Assembly (NCBI RefSeq): GCF_023913515.1 | Contig: NZ_CP099391.1 | Coordinates: forward strand, 930,001 to 994,000 | Reading direction: 5' to 3' | Length of the DNA: 64,000 nucleotides | Origin: Natronococcus sp. CG52 | GTDB lineage: Archaea; Halobacteriota; Halobacteria; Halobacteriales; Natrialbaceae | Shown: piece by piece, positions 26,221 through 35,092 of the stretch | How positions within the stretch are numbered: position 1 is the first letter of the stretch | How the letters are laid out: each line of letters begins with the position of its first letter | Program-made: the position numbers and the translations under genes | Notes under the pieces: generated by a model | Seen by the model: the letters and a program-made list of their open reading frames with translations, nothing else | Told to the model about the DNA's origin: nothing | Databases searched by the model: none

Positions 26221-26898
26221 GTGACGAGTCGATCCGACGCGATTCTGTTCGACATGGACGGCGTACTCCTCGAGGGGCCGGGCACTCCCCCGCGGGTCTA
26301 CGACCGCGCGGTCGACGCGGCGATCGACGCGCTCGGACTCGAGCCGACGGAACGACAGCGCCGCGACCTTCGAGACCACGGCTACGAGAGCGTCGAAACG
26401 GCGTGTACCGCCCTCGGCGTCGACCCGACGGCGTTCTGGCGCCGAAAGGAGGAACGGGCGTCTCGGCTGGCGGCCGATCGGATTCAGTCCGGGGAACGGG
26501 GCATCTACGAGGACGTCACCGCGCTTTCGGAACTCGGCGAGCGGGCGACGCTCGCGCTCATGAGTAACAACCGCCACGAGACCGCCGCGTTCGTCGCGGA
26601 CTACGTCTCGGTGTCGTTCGCGACCGCCAGGGGACGAGACCCCACGCCGGCCGGGTTTCGCCGACGGAAGCCGAAGCCGGACTACCTCCTCGAAACGCTC
26701 GCGGAACTCGACGTCGAGTCGGGGCTGTACGTCGGCGACCGCGAGACCGACGTGATCGCTGCCGAGGAAGCGGGCCTCGAGCCGGCGTACCTCCGTCGCT
26801 CGCACAACGCGGACGCGCCGCTTCCGACGGACGCGACGTACGAACTCGAGTCTCTCTCCGACCTGGCCGGGATCGTAGACGAGCGCCCCGACGGGTAG
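26221..26898 (+). CDS. HAD-superfamily hydrolase (phosphatase-like)
   Basis: 225 aa from GTG. Motif I is AILFDMDGVLLEG (catalytic Asp pair), motif II is ALMSNNRHE (Ser/Asn type), and motifs III/IV are seen in KPKPDYLLETLAEL and LYVGDRETDVIAAEEAGL. It likely acts on a small phosphorylated metabolite; identity unknown. A second GTG 11 codons upstream would add a polar extension; the inner one puts motif I close to the N terminus as usual. Confidence 0.8.
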   Translation: MTSRSDAILFDMDGVLLEGPGTPPRVYDRAVDAAIDALGLEPTERQRRDLRDHGYESVETACTALGVDPTAFWRRKEERASRLAADRIQSGERGIYEDVTALSELGERATLALMSNNRHETAAFVADYVSVSFATARGRDPTPAGFRRRKPKPDYLLETLAELDVESGLYVGDRETDVIAAEEAGLEPAYLRRSHNADAPLPTDATYELESLSDLAGIVDERPDG

Positions 26899-26948
26899 GA
26901 TCGACGGGCGGCCTCGAGTTTTTCCGCGCGGCCGTCGTACCGACGTCC

Positions 26949-27440
26949 ATGCCGTCGTACGAACGCGAAATGCGGGTCGAAGCGCCGCTCGAGGAGGTCT
27001 GGGACTTTCACTCCCGCGTCTCCGGTCTCGAGGCGCTGACGCCGGAGTGGATGGGGCTGCGCGTCGAGTCGGTCGTCGGTCCGGACGGGGAGTCGGATCC
27101 GGGGATCCTCGAGGCCGGCTCCGAGGTGACGCTGTCGACTCGCCCGTTCGGCGTCGGCCCCCGCCAGCGCTGGACGTCGGTGATTACGGAGCGCGAGCGA
27201 ACCGACGGCACGGCGTACTTCCGCGACGAGATGGTTCGCGGCCCGTTCGATCGCTGGGTCCACACGCACGCCTTCTACGCGGACGGCGACGAGACGCTGC
27301 TCCGCGACCACGTCGAGTACGAACTCCCGCTGGGGGAACTCAACGCGGCGGCGACGCCGTTCTCCCGGATCGGGTTCGAGGCCGTGTTTCGGAAGCGACA
27401 CCGGCTGACGAAAGAGCGCTTCAGCCGCGGGATTCGATGA
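26949..27440 (+). CDS. SRPBCC-family (START/polyketide-cyclase-like) protein
   Basis: 163 aa. The N-terminal MPSYEREMRVEAPLEEVWDFHSRV and the later FRDEMVRGPFDRWVHTHAFYADGDETLLRDHVEYELPLG match the YfcH/ligase-associated type of SRPBCC fold with a hydrophobic ligand cavity. Ligand unknown. Separated from the HAD gene by 50 nt and the NosL-like gene by 45 nt. Confidence 0.75.
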   Translation: MPSYEREMRVEAPLEEVWDFHSRVSGLEALTPEWMGLRVESVVGPDGESDPGILEAGSEVTLSTRPFGVGPRQRWTSVITERERTDGTAYFRDEMVRGPFDRWVHTHAFYADGDETLLRDHVEYELPLGELNAAATPFSRIGFEAVFRKRHRLTKERFSRGIR

Positions 27441-27485
27441 GAGAACCACGCTTGTTTTGATTACGGAGGGGCAATTCGAAGGCGA

Positions 27486-28097
27486 ATGAGTCAACACGAC
27501 GGGCGATCACACACGCGGCGGCGGCTCCTCGGCGCGATCGGAACAGGAGCGACCGGTGCCGTTGCAGGGTGTCTGGGAAGAAACGGTGGCGGCGAAGATG
27601 AGGGTGAAGACGAGGACGACCGCGAACATCAGTACGCGACGTCCGTGGAACACCCGGGGGACGAGCCGCTCGATTTCACCGGCGAGTACAACTGCCCGGT
27701 CTGTAACATGACGCCGGCAGATTACTCGGTCTGGCAGTCCCAGCTCGCTCACGAAGACGGAACGGGTGCGGTCTTCGATACGCCGGGCTGTCTGTTCGCC
27801 TACTACGCGGTTCCGCCCACGGACTCGGACGTCGTCGCTGCCTGGGTGACCGACTTCGAGACGGGCGAACTGATCGACGCGACCGAGGCTTTCTTCGTAC
27901 TCGTCACGGACGACGAGCCGGTGCCGGACGAAGTGATGGGGCTCAACCCGCGACCGTTCGAGGATCGGGACGACGCAGTCGCCTATCTCGACGAGTGGGA
28001 CGCAGAGGAACTGACCGAGGACGATATCATCGGACTGACCGACGTCGACCGCGAGGTCGCGGCGATCTACCGCGGGAACCGGCTCCCCGACGAGTAG
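27486..28097 (+). CDS. NosL-family Tat lipoprotein
   Basis: 203 aa. A Tat motif (RRRLLGAIGTGATG) and lipobox VAGC mark an exported lipoprotein. An acidic linker precedes the NosL domain, which has NCPVCNMTPADY (copper-binding CxxCxM) and later TPGCLFAYY and AWVTDFETGELIDA. NosL delivers copper to nitrous oxide reductase, but no nos genes are in the window, so a general copper-chaperone role is possible. Confidence 0.8.
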   Translation: MSQHDGRSHTRRRLLGAIGTGATGAVAGCLGRNGGGEDEGEDEDDREHQYATSVEHPGDEPLDFTGEYNCPVCNMTPADYSVWQSQLAHEDGTGAVFDTPGCLFAYYAVPPTDSDVVAAWVTDFETGELIDATEAFFVLVTDDEPVPDEVMGLNPRPFEDRDDAVAYLDEWDAEELTEDDIIGLTDVDREVAAIYRGNRLPDE

Positions 28098-28261
28098 CGT
28101 CCCCGACGCCCCTTACCCCCGCCTCGTCGACCGCGCCGGGATCGGCGGTCTCGACGACTCGCCTCGAGATCGTGACACCGCGACTCGTCCTTCAGCTGTC
28201 ACTCACGTGCCTCGAACGGCTTCCGGAACGCGTTTGTCCCTGTCCCGTATTGTGATACGAC

Positions 28262-29158
28262 GTGAAGGCGTCCGATCTCGAGGTCACGCCCCTCGTCGCT
28301 CTCGCGTTCGCGGTGTTCGCCGCCAGCACCAGCGCCATCCTGGTGCGCTGGAGTGCGGCCCCGAGTTCGGTCGCGGCGTTCTACCGGGTGCTGTTCACGA
28401 CGGCGATCGTCGCGCCGGTCGCCCTGGTGCGGTACCGCGAGGAGTTCACCCGCCTGTCGGGACGCGATCTCGGCTTCGCGATCGTCGCCGGCGTCGCGCT
28501 CGCGGTGCACTTCGCCGCCTGGTTCGAGAGCCTGAACCACACGAGCGTCGCCGCCAGCGTTACCCTCGTCCAGACCCAGCCGATCTTCGTCGCGCTCGGT
28601 GCGGCGCTCGTCCTCGGCGAGTACGTCAATCGCGAGGCGGTCGTCGGAATTGCGATCGCGATCGTTGGCGCGGCCGCGATGTCGTTCGGCGGCGCCGGCG
28701 AGGCTCCCGTCTCGGACGCGACGATGTACGGTAACGCCCTCGCGCTGCTGGGTGCGGTCACCGTTGCAGGTTACGTTCTGGCCGGGCGATCGATCCGCCA
28801 GCGCGTCTCGCTGTTTCCCTACGTGACGGTCGTCTACACCGCCTGCGCGCTCACCCTGTTCGTCCTCGTCGGCGCGCAGGGCCACGACTACGTCGCCTAT
28901 CCGGCCCGCGAGTGGCTGCTCTTTCTCGGGATGGCCGTCGGCCCCGGCGTCTTCGGCCACACCGTCGTCAACTGGGTCCTGAAACACCTCGAGTCGGTCG
29001 TGGTGAGCGTCACCTGGCTGGGCGAACCCGTCGGCGCGACGCTGCTCGCGCTCGTCCTGCTCGCGGAGGTGCCGGACGCGATCACGGTGGTCGGCGGGTG
29101 CGTCGTCCTCGCCGGGATCTACGTGACGACGATCGAGCGGGAGCGGCGACGGGGCTGA
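28262..29158 (+). CDS. EamA/DMT-family transporter
   Basis: 298 aa from GTG. Ten hydrophobic segments form two EamA repeats (first half to ~residue 140; second half from YGNALALLGAVTV). Conserved features include the E in LGEYVNREAVVGIAIA and WLGEPVGATLLALVLLAE. These proteins export or import small metabolites; the substrate cannot be told. It is convergent to a small HTH gene. Confidence 0.83.
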   Translation: MKASDLEVTPLVALAFAVFAASTSAILVRWSAAPSSVAAFYRVLFTTAIVAPVALVRYREEFTRLSGRDLGFAIVAGVALAVHFAAWFESLNHTSVAASVTLVQTQPIFVALGAALVLGEYVNREAVVGIAIAIVGAAAMSFGGAGEAPVSDATMYGNALALLGAVTVAGYVLAGRSIRQRVSLFPYVTVVYTACALTLFVLVGAQGHDYVAYPAREWLLFLGMAVGPGVFGHTVVNWVLKHLESVVVSVTWLGEPVGATLLALVLLAEVPDAITVVGGCVVLAGIYVTTIERERRRG

Positions 29159-29176
29159 CGGATCACAGCGGTCGAG

Positions 29177-29392
29177 TCAGCCCTCGAGCGTCTCGAGGTA
29201 CGCCTTCCCCTCATCGGTTATCGCGTAGACACCCCCTGCGATCTGGCGGACGTGACCGTCGGACTGGAGTTCGTAGCACCGCTGGGTTATCGTCATCGGA
29301 TGCGTCTCGAACTCGCTCGCCAGTGACGCCATCTCGACTGAACCCCGTTCGGCAAGCATCGCTAACAGCGCCTGGTCCGAGCAGCCGTTCAT
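29177..29392 (-). CDS. small winged-helix DNA-binding protein
   Basis: 71 aa: DQALLAMLAERGSVEMASL, a recognition helix around THPMTITQRCYELQSDG and a wing VRQIAGGVYAITDEGKAYL. The size and form match the haloarchaeal phage PhiH1-repressor-like family of single-domain regulators. The ATG giving MNGCSDQ was preferred to an ATG five codons upstream. Target unknown. Confidence 0.65.
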   Translation of the reverse strand: MNGCSDQALLAMLAERGSVEMASLASEFETHPMTITQRCYELQSDGHVRQIAGGVYAITDEGKAYLETLEG

Positions 29393-29455
29393 GTGTGATA
29401 ACATCATGCACGATAATCGGCTACATAGTGGTTTCGCTCGTCGGGGGAGCGCGGA

Positions 29456-30298
29456 TCAGAGATCGAGTATCGACCGAGCCTGCGCGGGCGTCGCGATCTC
29501 CCGGCCGAGTTCCTCGGCGAGACGGGCGATCCGCTCGACCAGTTGGGCGTTGCGCTCCGCGAGTTCGCCGCGGCGGTAGTAGACGTTGTCCTCGAGACCG
29601 ACGCGCACGTGACCGCCGAAGAGAATCCCCATCGTCGCGAACGGGAGCTGATGCTTGCCGAAGCCGAGCGTGTTGAACAGCGCGCCGTCGGGTAAGTTGT
29701 CCACCGCGTTCAGTAAATTCTGCGGTCTGGGCGGCGTGAGCGTTCCCGGCCCGAAGATGAGCGTGGCGTAGACGGGATCGGCGAGATCGCGGCGCTCGAG
29801 CAAACCGTGGACCTCGTTCAGGTGGCCGTCGTTGAACACCTCGAGTTCGGGTTTGATCCCGCGGTCGACCATCTCCTCGTGCAGCGAGTCGACCAGCCCG
29901 CGGGTATTCTCGCTGGTGAGGTGGTCGTAGCGGTTCAGCGGTCCCATATCGAGCGAGGCCATCTCCGGCGGCGGATCGGTTCGCAGCGGGAGGTGGCGCT
30001 CGGCGTCCGGCGCGCCGGTGCCCCCGGTCGAGTGCTGGATAACGACGTCGGCGGCGTGCCGACGAACGGCGTCGTCGATCTCCTGGAACCGCTCGGTCGC
30101 GAAGGTGCGCTCGCCGTTCGGTCGGCGGGCGTGCAGGTGGACGACGGACGCGCCGGCATCTTCGACCTCGGCGGCGGCGCGACCGATCTCCGCCGGCGTC
30201 TCCGGCAGATTCGGGTTCGCCTCCTTCCCGTGGACGCCGCCGGTCAGCGCCGCGGTGACGATCAGCGGCTCGCCGGCGAGGTAGTCCTCGTAGCTCAT
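29456..30298 (-). CDS. BKACE-family beta-keto acid cleavage enzyme
   Basis: 280 aa TIM-barrel protein. The zinc-binding HxH is seen in VVHLHARRPNGE, followed by VIQHSTGGTG and a typical C-terminal half (EVFNDGHLNEV; FGGHVRVGLEDNVYY). BKACE enzymes use acetyl-CoA to convert beta-keto acids to CoA esters plus acetoacetate; 3-keto-5-aminohexanoate (lysine fermentation) is one of many substrates. The actual substrate is unknown. The start overlaps the stop of the small Cys-containing gene upstream by 4 nt, so the two are coupled. Confidence 0.85.
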   Translation of the reverse strand: MSYEDYLAGEPLIVTAALTGGVHGKEANPNLPETPAEIGRAAAEVEDAGASVVHLHARRPNGERTFATERFQEIDDAVRRHAADVVIQHSTGGTGAPDAERHLPLRTDPPPEMASLDMGPLNRYDHLTSENTRGLVDSLHEEMVDRGIKPELEVFNDGHLNEVHGLLERRDLADPVYATLIFGPGTLTPPRPQNLLNAVDNLPDGALFNTLGFGKHQLPFATMGILFGGHVRVGLEDNVYYRRGELAERNAQLVERIARLAEELGREIATPAQARSILDL

Positions 30299-30573
30299 CG
30301 CTCGGTCGCCTCCGTACCGTCGTCAGCGTCGTTTTCCTCGTCGCGATCCTCGTCCCCGGCGTGTTCGAGGAAGATCTCGCAGTGGCGGTCGTGCTCGAGG
30401 TCGTAGCGGTCGTTGCAGATATCCGCGCGCAACGGCTGGACGAACCGGTCGGCGACGGTGCAGTAGGCTCGAGCCTCGTCGAATCGCCGGTCGTCCGCTC
30501 GGTCGCGGTACTCGAGGTGCGGGCAGGTCACACTCGCCAGTACTTCTCGTTCAATGGTAACTATTCGCATCAT
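30295..30573 (-). CDS. small four-cysteine protein coupled to BKACE
   Basis: 92 aa starting MMRIVTIEREVLASVTCPHLEYRD. Four cysteines occur at about residues 17, 33, 48 and 60 (TCPH, AYCTVA, DICND, HCEIF) with adjacent His residues, so metal or Fe-S binding is possible. The last ~25 residues are Asp/Glu-rich. The ATGA overlap with the BKACE start implies co-translation. No family recognised. A longer start 16 codons upstream exists, but that N terminus is hydrophobic and unlike the rest. Confidence 0.6.
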   Translation of the reverse strand: MMRIVTIEREVLASVTCPHLEYRDRADDRRFDEARAYCTVADRFVQPLRADICNDRYDLEHDRHCEIFLEHAGDEDRDEENDADDGTEATER

Positions 30574-30737
30574 CGTAGCCTCTCCGAACACCAGCCCGGT
30601 GAGACGCCCGCTCCCCCCCAAAACGCGTTTCGGTGGCGCGCGCTGTTGATCAGGGCGAGCGACGGCGAGATCTGATCGACGACACTGTGTGAGGTCTTCG
30701 CGAACAGTGCGAGCGAAGTCGTTCTAGCAAAAATAAT

Positions 30738-31430
30738 TCACGCTGGTGCTGCGGTCGGCGGCATGACTTCAGGCGTCTCCGTTCGGAGGTAGTGGCCGAC
30801 GAGTACGATCGCGGCACAGAGCGGGAAGATGGCGATCAGGGTGGCGATCAGTCCGACTCCCAGCGCGAAGCCGACCGGTCCTGCGAGCAGCGTGGCCGGG
30901 AGGACCGCGATCAGCAGTGCCGCGAAGGGCCGCGACACGATCGACGCTCGCAGGAGCGCGATGCCCATGAGGAACGTGCCGAGGTTGATGCCGACCATGA
31001 GGCCGAGGCCGATACCGATGTTCGCGGGCGTGACGATCCCGATCGCGCCGACGGCCGGTGCGGCGGTTGCGAAGACGAATCCGACCGCGGCCATCCCCGA
31101 TCCGATCGCCGCGAGAAGGGTGCCGGCGCGTAGGAGACGTCCCCCCGCCCCGGAGAGTCGAACGTGCATCGCCGCGAAGCCGGCGAAGACGAGGAACCAC
31201 GTGATCATCAGCGAACCTTCGCTGGCGTAATACCAAGAGGTGCCGACGCCGTCTACCGGATCGGTCCCATGGAGCGTGAGGAACCCGAGCAGTTCCAGCA
31301 CCGTTGTGATCGTAAAGTACGCGAACAGGAGGGTTCCGCCGGCGATCGCGGCGAGACCCGCAGCGCGTACTCGCTGTGGCGTCCACCAGCCGGCCGCCGC
31401 TCCATCATACTGCGTAGTGTGCGTTGACAT
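30738..31430 (-). CDS. multi-pass membrane protein (DUF-type), unknown function
   Basis: 230 aa with about seven hydrophobic helices starting near residue 24 (AAGLAAIAGGTLLFAYFTI). The loop GTDPVDGVGTSWYYASEGSL has conserved-looking aromatic residues. No transport or catalytic motif was recognised. Its promoter lies in the AT-rich region just upstream (around 31440-31500). Confidence 0.65.
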   Translation of the reverse strand: MSTHTTQYDGAAAGWWTPQRVRAAGLAAIAGGTLLFAYFTITTVLELLGFLTLHGTDPVDGVGTSWYYASEGSLMITWFLVFAGFAAMHVRLSGAGGRLLRAGTLLAAIGSGMAAVGFVFATAAPAVGAIGIVTPANIGIGLGLMVGINLGTFLMGIALLRASIVSRPFAALLIAVLPATLLAGPVGFALGVGLIATLIAIFPLCAAIVLVGHYLRTETPEVMPPTAAPA

Positions 31431-31716
31431 TGTTACTCCGATTGTCGATGTAGAAATCGAGAATCACTATTATCTACGCGTAATAGTATCATCAACACAA
31501 CACCTGATGAGTCAGGCTTGTCAGACACTACTGATCGATCCCAAACACGCTGTCTCCCGTATGGAATCGTGCGCGGCTAATTTCTACATAACGAATCACT
31601 CGACTCAGACACGCAGACAGTTCGACACTGAGAAACACCCTTCCGATAACGTTCGTGTCACCCCGTGACGCCAGGGTGAGGGAAGCGTCCTAAGGACGGA
31701 GACCGTGCTACCGATA

Positions 31717-32676
31717 ATGGCACCTGACACACCCGGACTCCACCACGTGACGGCGATCGCCGGCGATCCGCAGCGGAACGCCGACTTCTACGTCGGCACG
31801 CTCGGACTCCGCTTCGTCAAGAAGACGGTCAACCACGATGACACAGGGACGTACCACTTCTACTTCGGCGACGAGGAGGGGACGCCCGGAACGAACATCA
31901 CCTTCTTCCCGTGGGCCGACAGCGGTCGTTCCGGACAGTTCGGCGCGGGACAGACGAAGACTACGGCCTATCGCGTGCCGGCCGACTCGGTCGACTACTG
32001 GCTCGAGCGACTCGAGTCGAACGGGATCGACGTCGAGCGCGAGGAGCGCTTCGGCGAGACCGTCCTCCGCTTTTCGGATCCGGACGGAATCGGGCTCGAA
32101 CTGATCGCAGCCGACGGCGAGTCGGACGCGACGCCGTGGGACGGGAGCCCGGTCCCGACCGATCACCAGCTCCTCGGGTTCCACAGCGTGACGCTCGCGG
32201 TCGACTCGTTCGATGCAACGGCCGGCGTGCTGACCGACGTTCTCGGCTACGAACTCGAGGCCGAGGCCGAGAACCGTCGGCGGTACCGGAGCGCGAGCGG
32301 CGGTCCCGGCTCGGTCGTCGACCTGATCGAGAGCGACGCCGGGCGCGGGCAGATGGGCGTCGGAACGGTCCACCACGTCGCGTTCGAGGCCGAGAGCGTC
32401 GAGGAACAGCGGGAGTGGCGCGAGGCCTTCGCCGACCACGGACTCTCGCCGACGGAGGTGATCGACCGAAAGTACTTCCGGTCAATCTACGTGCGCGAAC
32501 CCGGCGGCGTCCTCTTCGAGATGGCGACGATGGAACCGGGATTCACGGCCGACGAAGACGTCGAGGAGCTGGGCTCGCGGCTCACGCTGCCGGAGTGGCT
32601 CGAGGACGAGCGCGAGCGGATCGAAGCGCAGTTGCCGCCGTTCGAGGGGCCGAGCGTCGAGTCGGGCGGCGACTGA
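31717..32676 (+). CDS. VOC-family ring-cleaving dioxygenase (hydroquinone-type)
   Basis: 319 aa with two VOC modules. Candidate metal ligands are His in LHHVTAIAGD, His in GFHSVTLAVD and VHHVAFEAES, and Glu in VLFEMATMEPGF. The pattern (KKTVNHDDTGTYHFYFGDEEG) matches the YkcA/MhqO family of bacterial hydroquinone-specific dioxygenases. It probably opens the ring of quinols or related phenols. The following genes (ketopantoate reductase, ADH-like) have separate promoters. Confidence 0.83.
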   Translation: MAPDTPGLHHVTAIAGDPQRNADFYVGTLGLRFVKKTVNHDDTGTYHFYFGDEEGTPGTNITFFPWADSGRSGQFGAGQTKTTAYRVPADSVDYWLERLESNGIDVEREERFGETVLRFSDPDGIGLELIAADGESDATPWDGSPVPTDHQLLGFHSVTLAVDSFDATAGVLTDVLGYELEAEAENRRRYRSASGGPGSVVDLIESDAGRGQMGVGTVHHVAFEAESVEEQREWREAFADHGLSPTEVIDRKYFRSIYVREPGGVLFEMATMEPGFTADEDVEELGSRLTLPEWLEDERERIEAQLPPFEGPSVESGGD

Positions 32677-32736
32677 ATCGACGTCGACCGATACCGGCGC
32701 CACAATCGCTTTTATCCGCGCTTCCCTACGGGAAGT

Positions 32737-33660
32737 ATGAAATTCGCCGTATTCGGTGCCGGTGGCGTCGGCGGCTACCTCGGCGGTCGCCTCGCCGACG
32801 CGGGCCACGACGTCCATCTCGTCGCGAGGGGAGACCACCTCGACGCGCTCCGGTCCGACGGGCTGCGCGTCGAGAGCGTCGCCGGCGACACGACGGTCGA
32901 TCCGCCGGCGACCGACGATCCGACCGATATCGGCGCGTGCGACTACGTGCTGTTCTGCGTGAAGTCGCACGATACGCGGGACGCCGCCGCGGGCCTCGCA
33001 CCGCTGATCGGCGCGGACACCGCCGTCGTCTCCTTCCAGAACGGGGTCGACAACGAGAGCTGGCTCGCCGAGGAGATCGGCGCGGACCGCGTCGTCGGCG
33101 GCGTGGCGTACATCTTCTCGACTATCGCCGAGCCGGGCACCGTCGAGCACACCGGCGGTCCGGCCCGGTTCGTCTACGGTGAACTCGACGGTCGACGAAC
33201 GGACCGGATCGAGGCGCTCGACGACGCGCTGTCGGCCGGCAAGGGGATCGACGCGGTCCTCGCGGACGACGTCGACGCCGAGCGCTGGCGGAAGTTCGCG
33301 TTCATCTGCGCGCAGGCGGGGATGACCGCCGCGACGAGAGTGCCGCTCGGCGAACTCCGCGAGACCGAGGCGTCCTGGACGATGTACCGCCGCATCGTGG
33401 AGGAAGTCTGCGCCGTCGCGCGTGCGGAAGGCGTCGACCTCTCCGAGGACACCGTCGACGAGTGGCTCGCGTTCGCGTCCGATCTCGACCCGGAGATGAC
33501 CTCCTCGCTCCACTACGACCTGACCCACGGCAAGCGACTGGAACTGGACGCGCTCCACGGCTCCGTCGTTCGACACGCGAGCGACGTCGGCGTCGACGTC
33601 CCGATGAACGAGGCCGTCCACGCGATCCTGCGCCCCTGGGCCGTGCGAAACGAGCGGTAG
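32737..33660 (+). CDS. panE: 2-dehydropantoate 2-reductase (ketopantoate reductase)
   Basis: 307 aa. Rossmann motif KFAVFGAGGVGGYLGGRLADAG, then CVKSHDTRDAA, SFQNGVDNE, the conserved RWRKFAFICAQAG (catalytic Lys) and a C-terminal helical domain. Reduces ketopantoate to pantoate with NADPH for CoA synthesis; archaea use this enzyme or paralogs with other substrates. A TTTTAT box sits 22-27 nt before the ATG, supporting that start. Confidence 0.85.
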   Translation: MKFAVFGAGGVGGYLGGRLADAGHDVHLVARGDHLDALRSDGLRVESVAGDTTVDPPATDDPTDIGACDYVLFCVKSHDTRDAAAGLAPLIGADTAVVSFQNGVDNESWLAEEIGADRVVGGVAYIFSTIAEPGTVEHTGGPARFVYGELDGRRTDRIEALDDALSAGKGIDAVLADDVDAERWRKFAFICAQAGMTAATRVPLGELRETEASWTMYRRIVEEVCAVARAEGVDLSEDTVDEWLAFASDLDPEMTSSLHYDLTHGKRLELDALHGSVVRHASDVGVDVPMNEAVHAILRPWAVRNER

Positions 33661-33769
33661 CGCGTCGTGGAAGGACCGAATCGTCCCGCCGTCCGCCGAA
33701 CGTTCCGCGCGAACCGAACGAATCGCCGCTGTGTTCCCTTTTAACATCGATCCGCTCGTACGGCCGTCT

Positions 33770-34996
33770 ATGTCTCCGTCCGATTCGAGCGACCGCCTCG
33801 CGTCGTTCCGATTCGAGTACCACCCGGCGACGATCAGGTTCGGCGCGGGCTGCGTCGGCGACCTCTCCGCCGAACTCGAGCGACGCGGGCTCGAGCGCGC
33901 CCTGGTGGTCTGCGGCTCCACGGTCGGGAGCACGCCCGAGGTGATCGAGCCGGTCAGGGACGGCCTCGGTGACCGGCTGGCCGGCGTCTTCGACAAGACG
34001 ACGCCCGACAAACGGCTCGAGACCGCGCTCGACGGCCTCGACCGACTCGAGGACGAAGGGGCAGACGTCCTCGTCAGTCTCGGTGGCGGGAGCAGCCTCG
34101 ACGTCGCGAAGGTCGTCAGTATCCTCGCCGCCAGCGACCGGCCGCGCAGGGACGTCGCCGACGAATTCGCCGAGACGGGGACGATCACCGTCCCCGACGA
34201 AGGACTGGTGCCGATCGTCGCGATTCCGACGACGCTCGCCGGCGCCGATCTCTCGACCGGCGCGGGTATCAGCGCGTCTCCCGAGTCGGGGCTGGTTGAC
34301 GACGAGATCAGCGGCGGGGTCGGGGGTACAGACCTGATGCCGACGGCGGCCGTTTACGACCCCGAACTGGTTGCGACGACGCCCGACTCGATTCTCGCGG
34401 GTTCGGCGATGAACGGCTTCGACAAGGGGACCGAGACGATCTACGCCGCCAACGCCACGCCGGTGACGGACGCGACGGCCAGACACGGCCTCGAGAAGTT
34501 CGAGGACGGCCTCCGGGCGTTCGGTCGGGGCGACCGCGACGTCGAGACGTTCGAGACGCTGCTCGAGGGGCTAATCCTCGTCCAGTACGGGATCGCGCGA
34601 ACCGACGGAACGACGCTCTCGGTCGTTCACGCCTTCGGCCACGGGCTGCGGGACGCCTACGGCCTCCAGCAGGGCGTCGCCCACGCCGTCGTCGTGCCCC
34701 ACGTCCTCCGCTATCTCTTCGAGCAGGAGGGCGTCGACGCCCGGGCGGGGCTGCTCGCGGACGCGCTCGGCGTCGGCGAGGCCGCCGACCGCGGCGCCGC
34801 GGTCGTCGACGCGGTCGCGGAGCTGCGGGACGAACTCGGGCTCCCGTTCCGCTTGCGGGACCTCGAGCCCGTCGAGGACGACGACTTCACCGACGTCGCG
34901 GAGGCGATCCTGGCGGACGGCTTCATGACGAACGCGCCGCCGGGGCTCGAGCCGACGGTCGAGGAGATCGAAGGCGTGCTCGAGGAAGCCTGGTAG
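33770..34996 (+). CDS. iron-alcohol-dehydrogenase-like protein with altered metal site
   Basis: 408 aa. The fold is clear: NAD-binding GGGSSLDVAKVV, IPTTLAGADLS, and the helical C-terminal domain (SVVHAFGHGLRDAYGLQQGVAHAVVVPHVL). However, by eye alignment to iron ADHs, the metal ligands Asp and His of the DALTHAIE motif are replaced (SAMNGFDKGTETIY: Asn and Lys), the His of the HG-ANA motif is Gln (QQGVAHA), and only the His in FGHGL remains. The protein may use no metal or a different one, so substrate and even reaction are uncertain. The ATG was chosen because TTTTAA lies 26-31 nt upstream, consistent with a leaderless transcript. Confidence 0.78.
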   Translation: MSPSDSSDRLASFRFEYHPATIRFGAGCVGDLSAELERRGLERALVVCGSTVGSTPEVIEPVRDGLGDRLAGVFDKTTPDKRLETALDGLDRLEDEGADVLVSLGGGSSLDVAKVVSILAASDRPRRDVADEFAETGTITVPDEGLVPIVAIPTTLAGADLSTGAGISASPESGLVDDEISGGVGGTDLMPTAAVYDPELVATTPDSILAGSAMNGFDKGTETIYAANATPVTDATARHGLEKFEDGLRAFGRGDRDVETFETLLEGLILVQYGIARTDGTTLSVVHAFGHGLRDAYGLQQGVAHAVVVPHVLRYLFEQEGVDARAGLLADALGVGEAADRGAAVVDAVAELRDELGLPFRLRDLEPVEDDDFTDVAEAILADGFMTNAPPGLEPTVEEIEGVLEEAW

Positions 34997-35092
34997 TTCG
35001 CCGTTCGATCCCCGTCGTCGGTCCCGGCAGTAGCAGCACGTGTCTCCGGAACCGCGGAATATTCCGGTCCGACGCGCCTCGCTCGAGACGAG

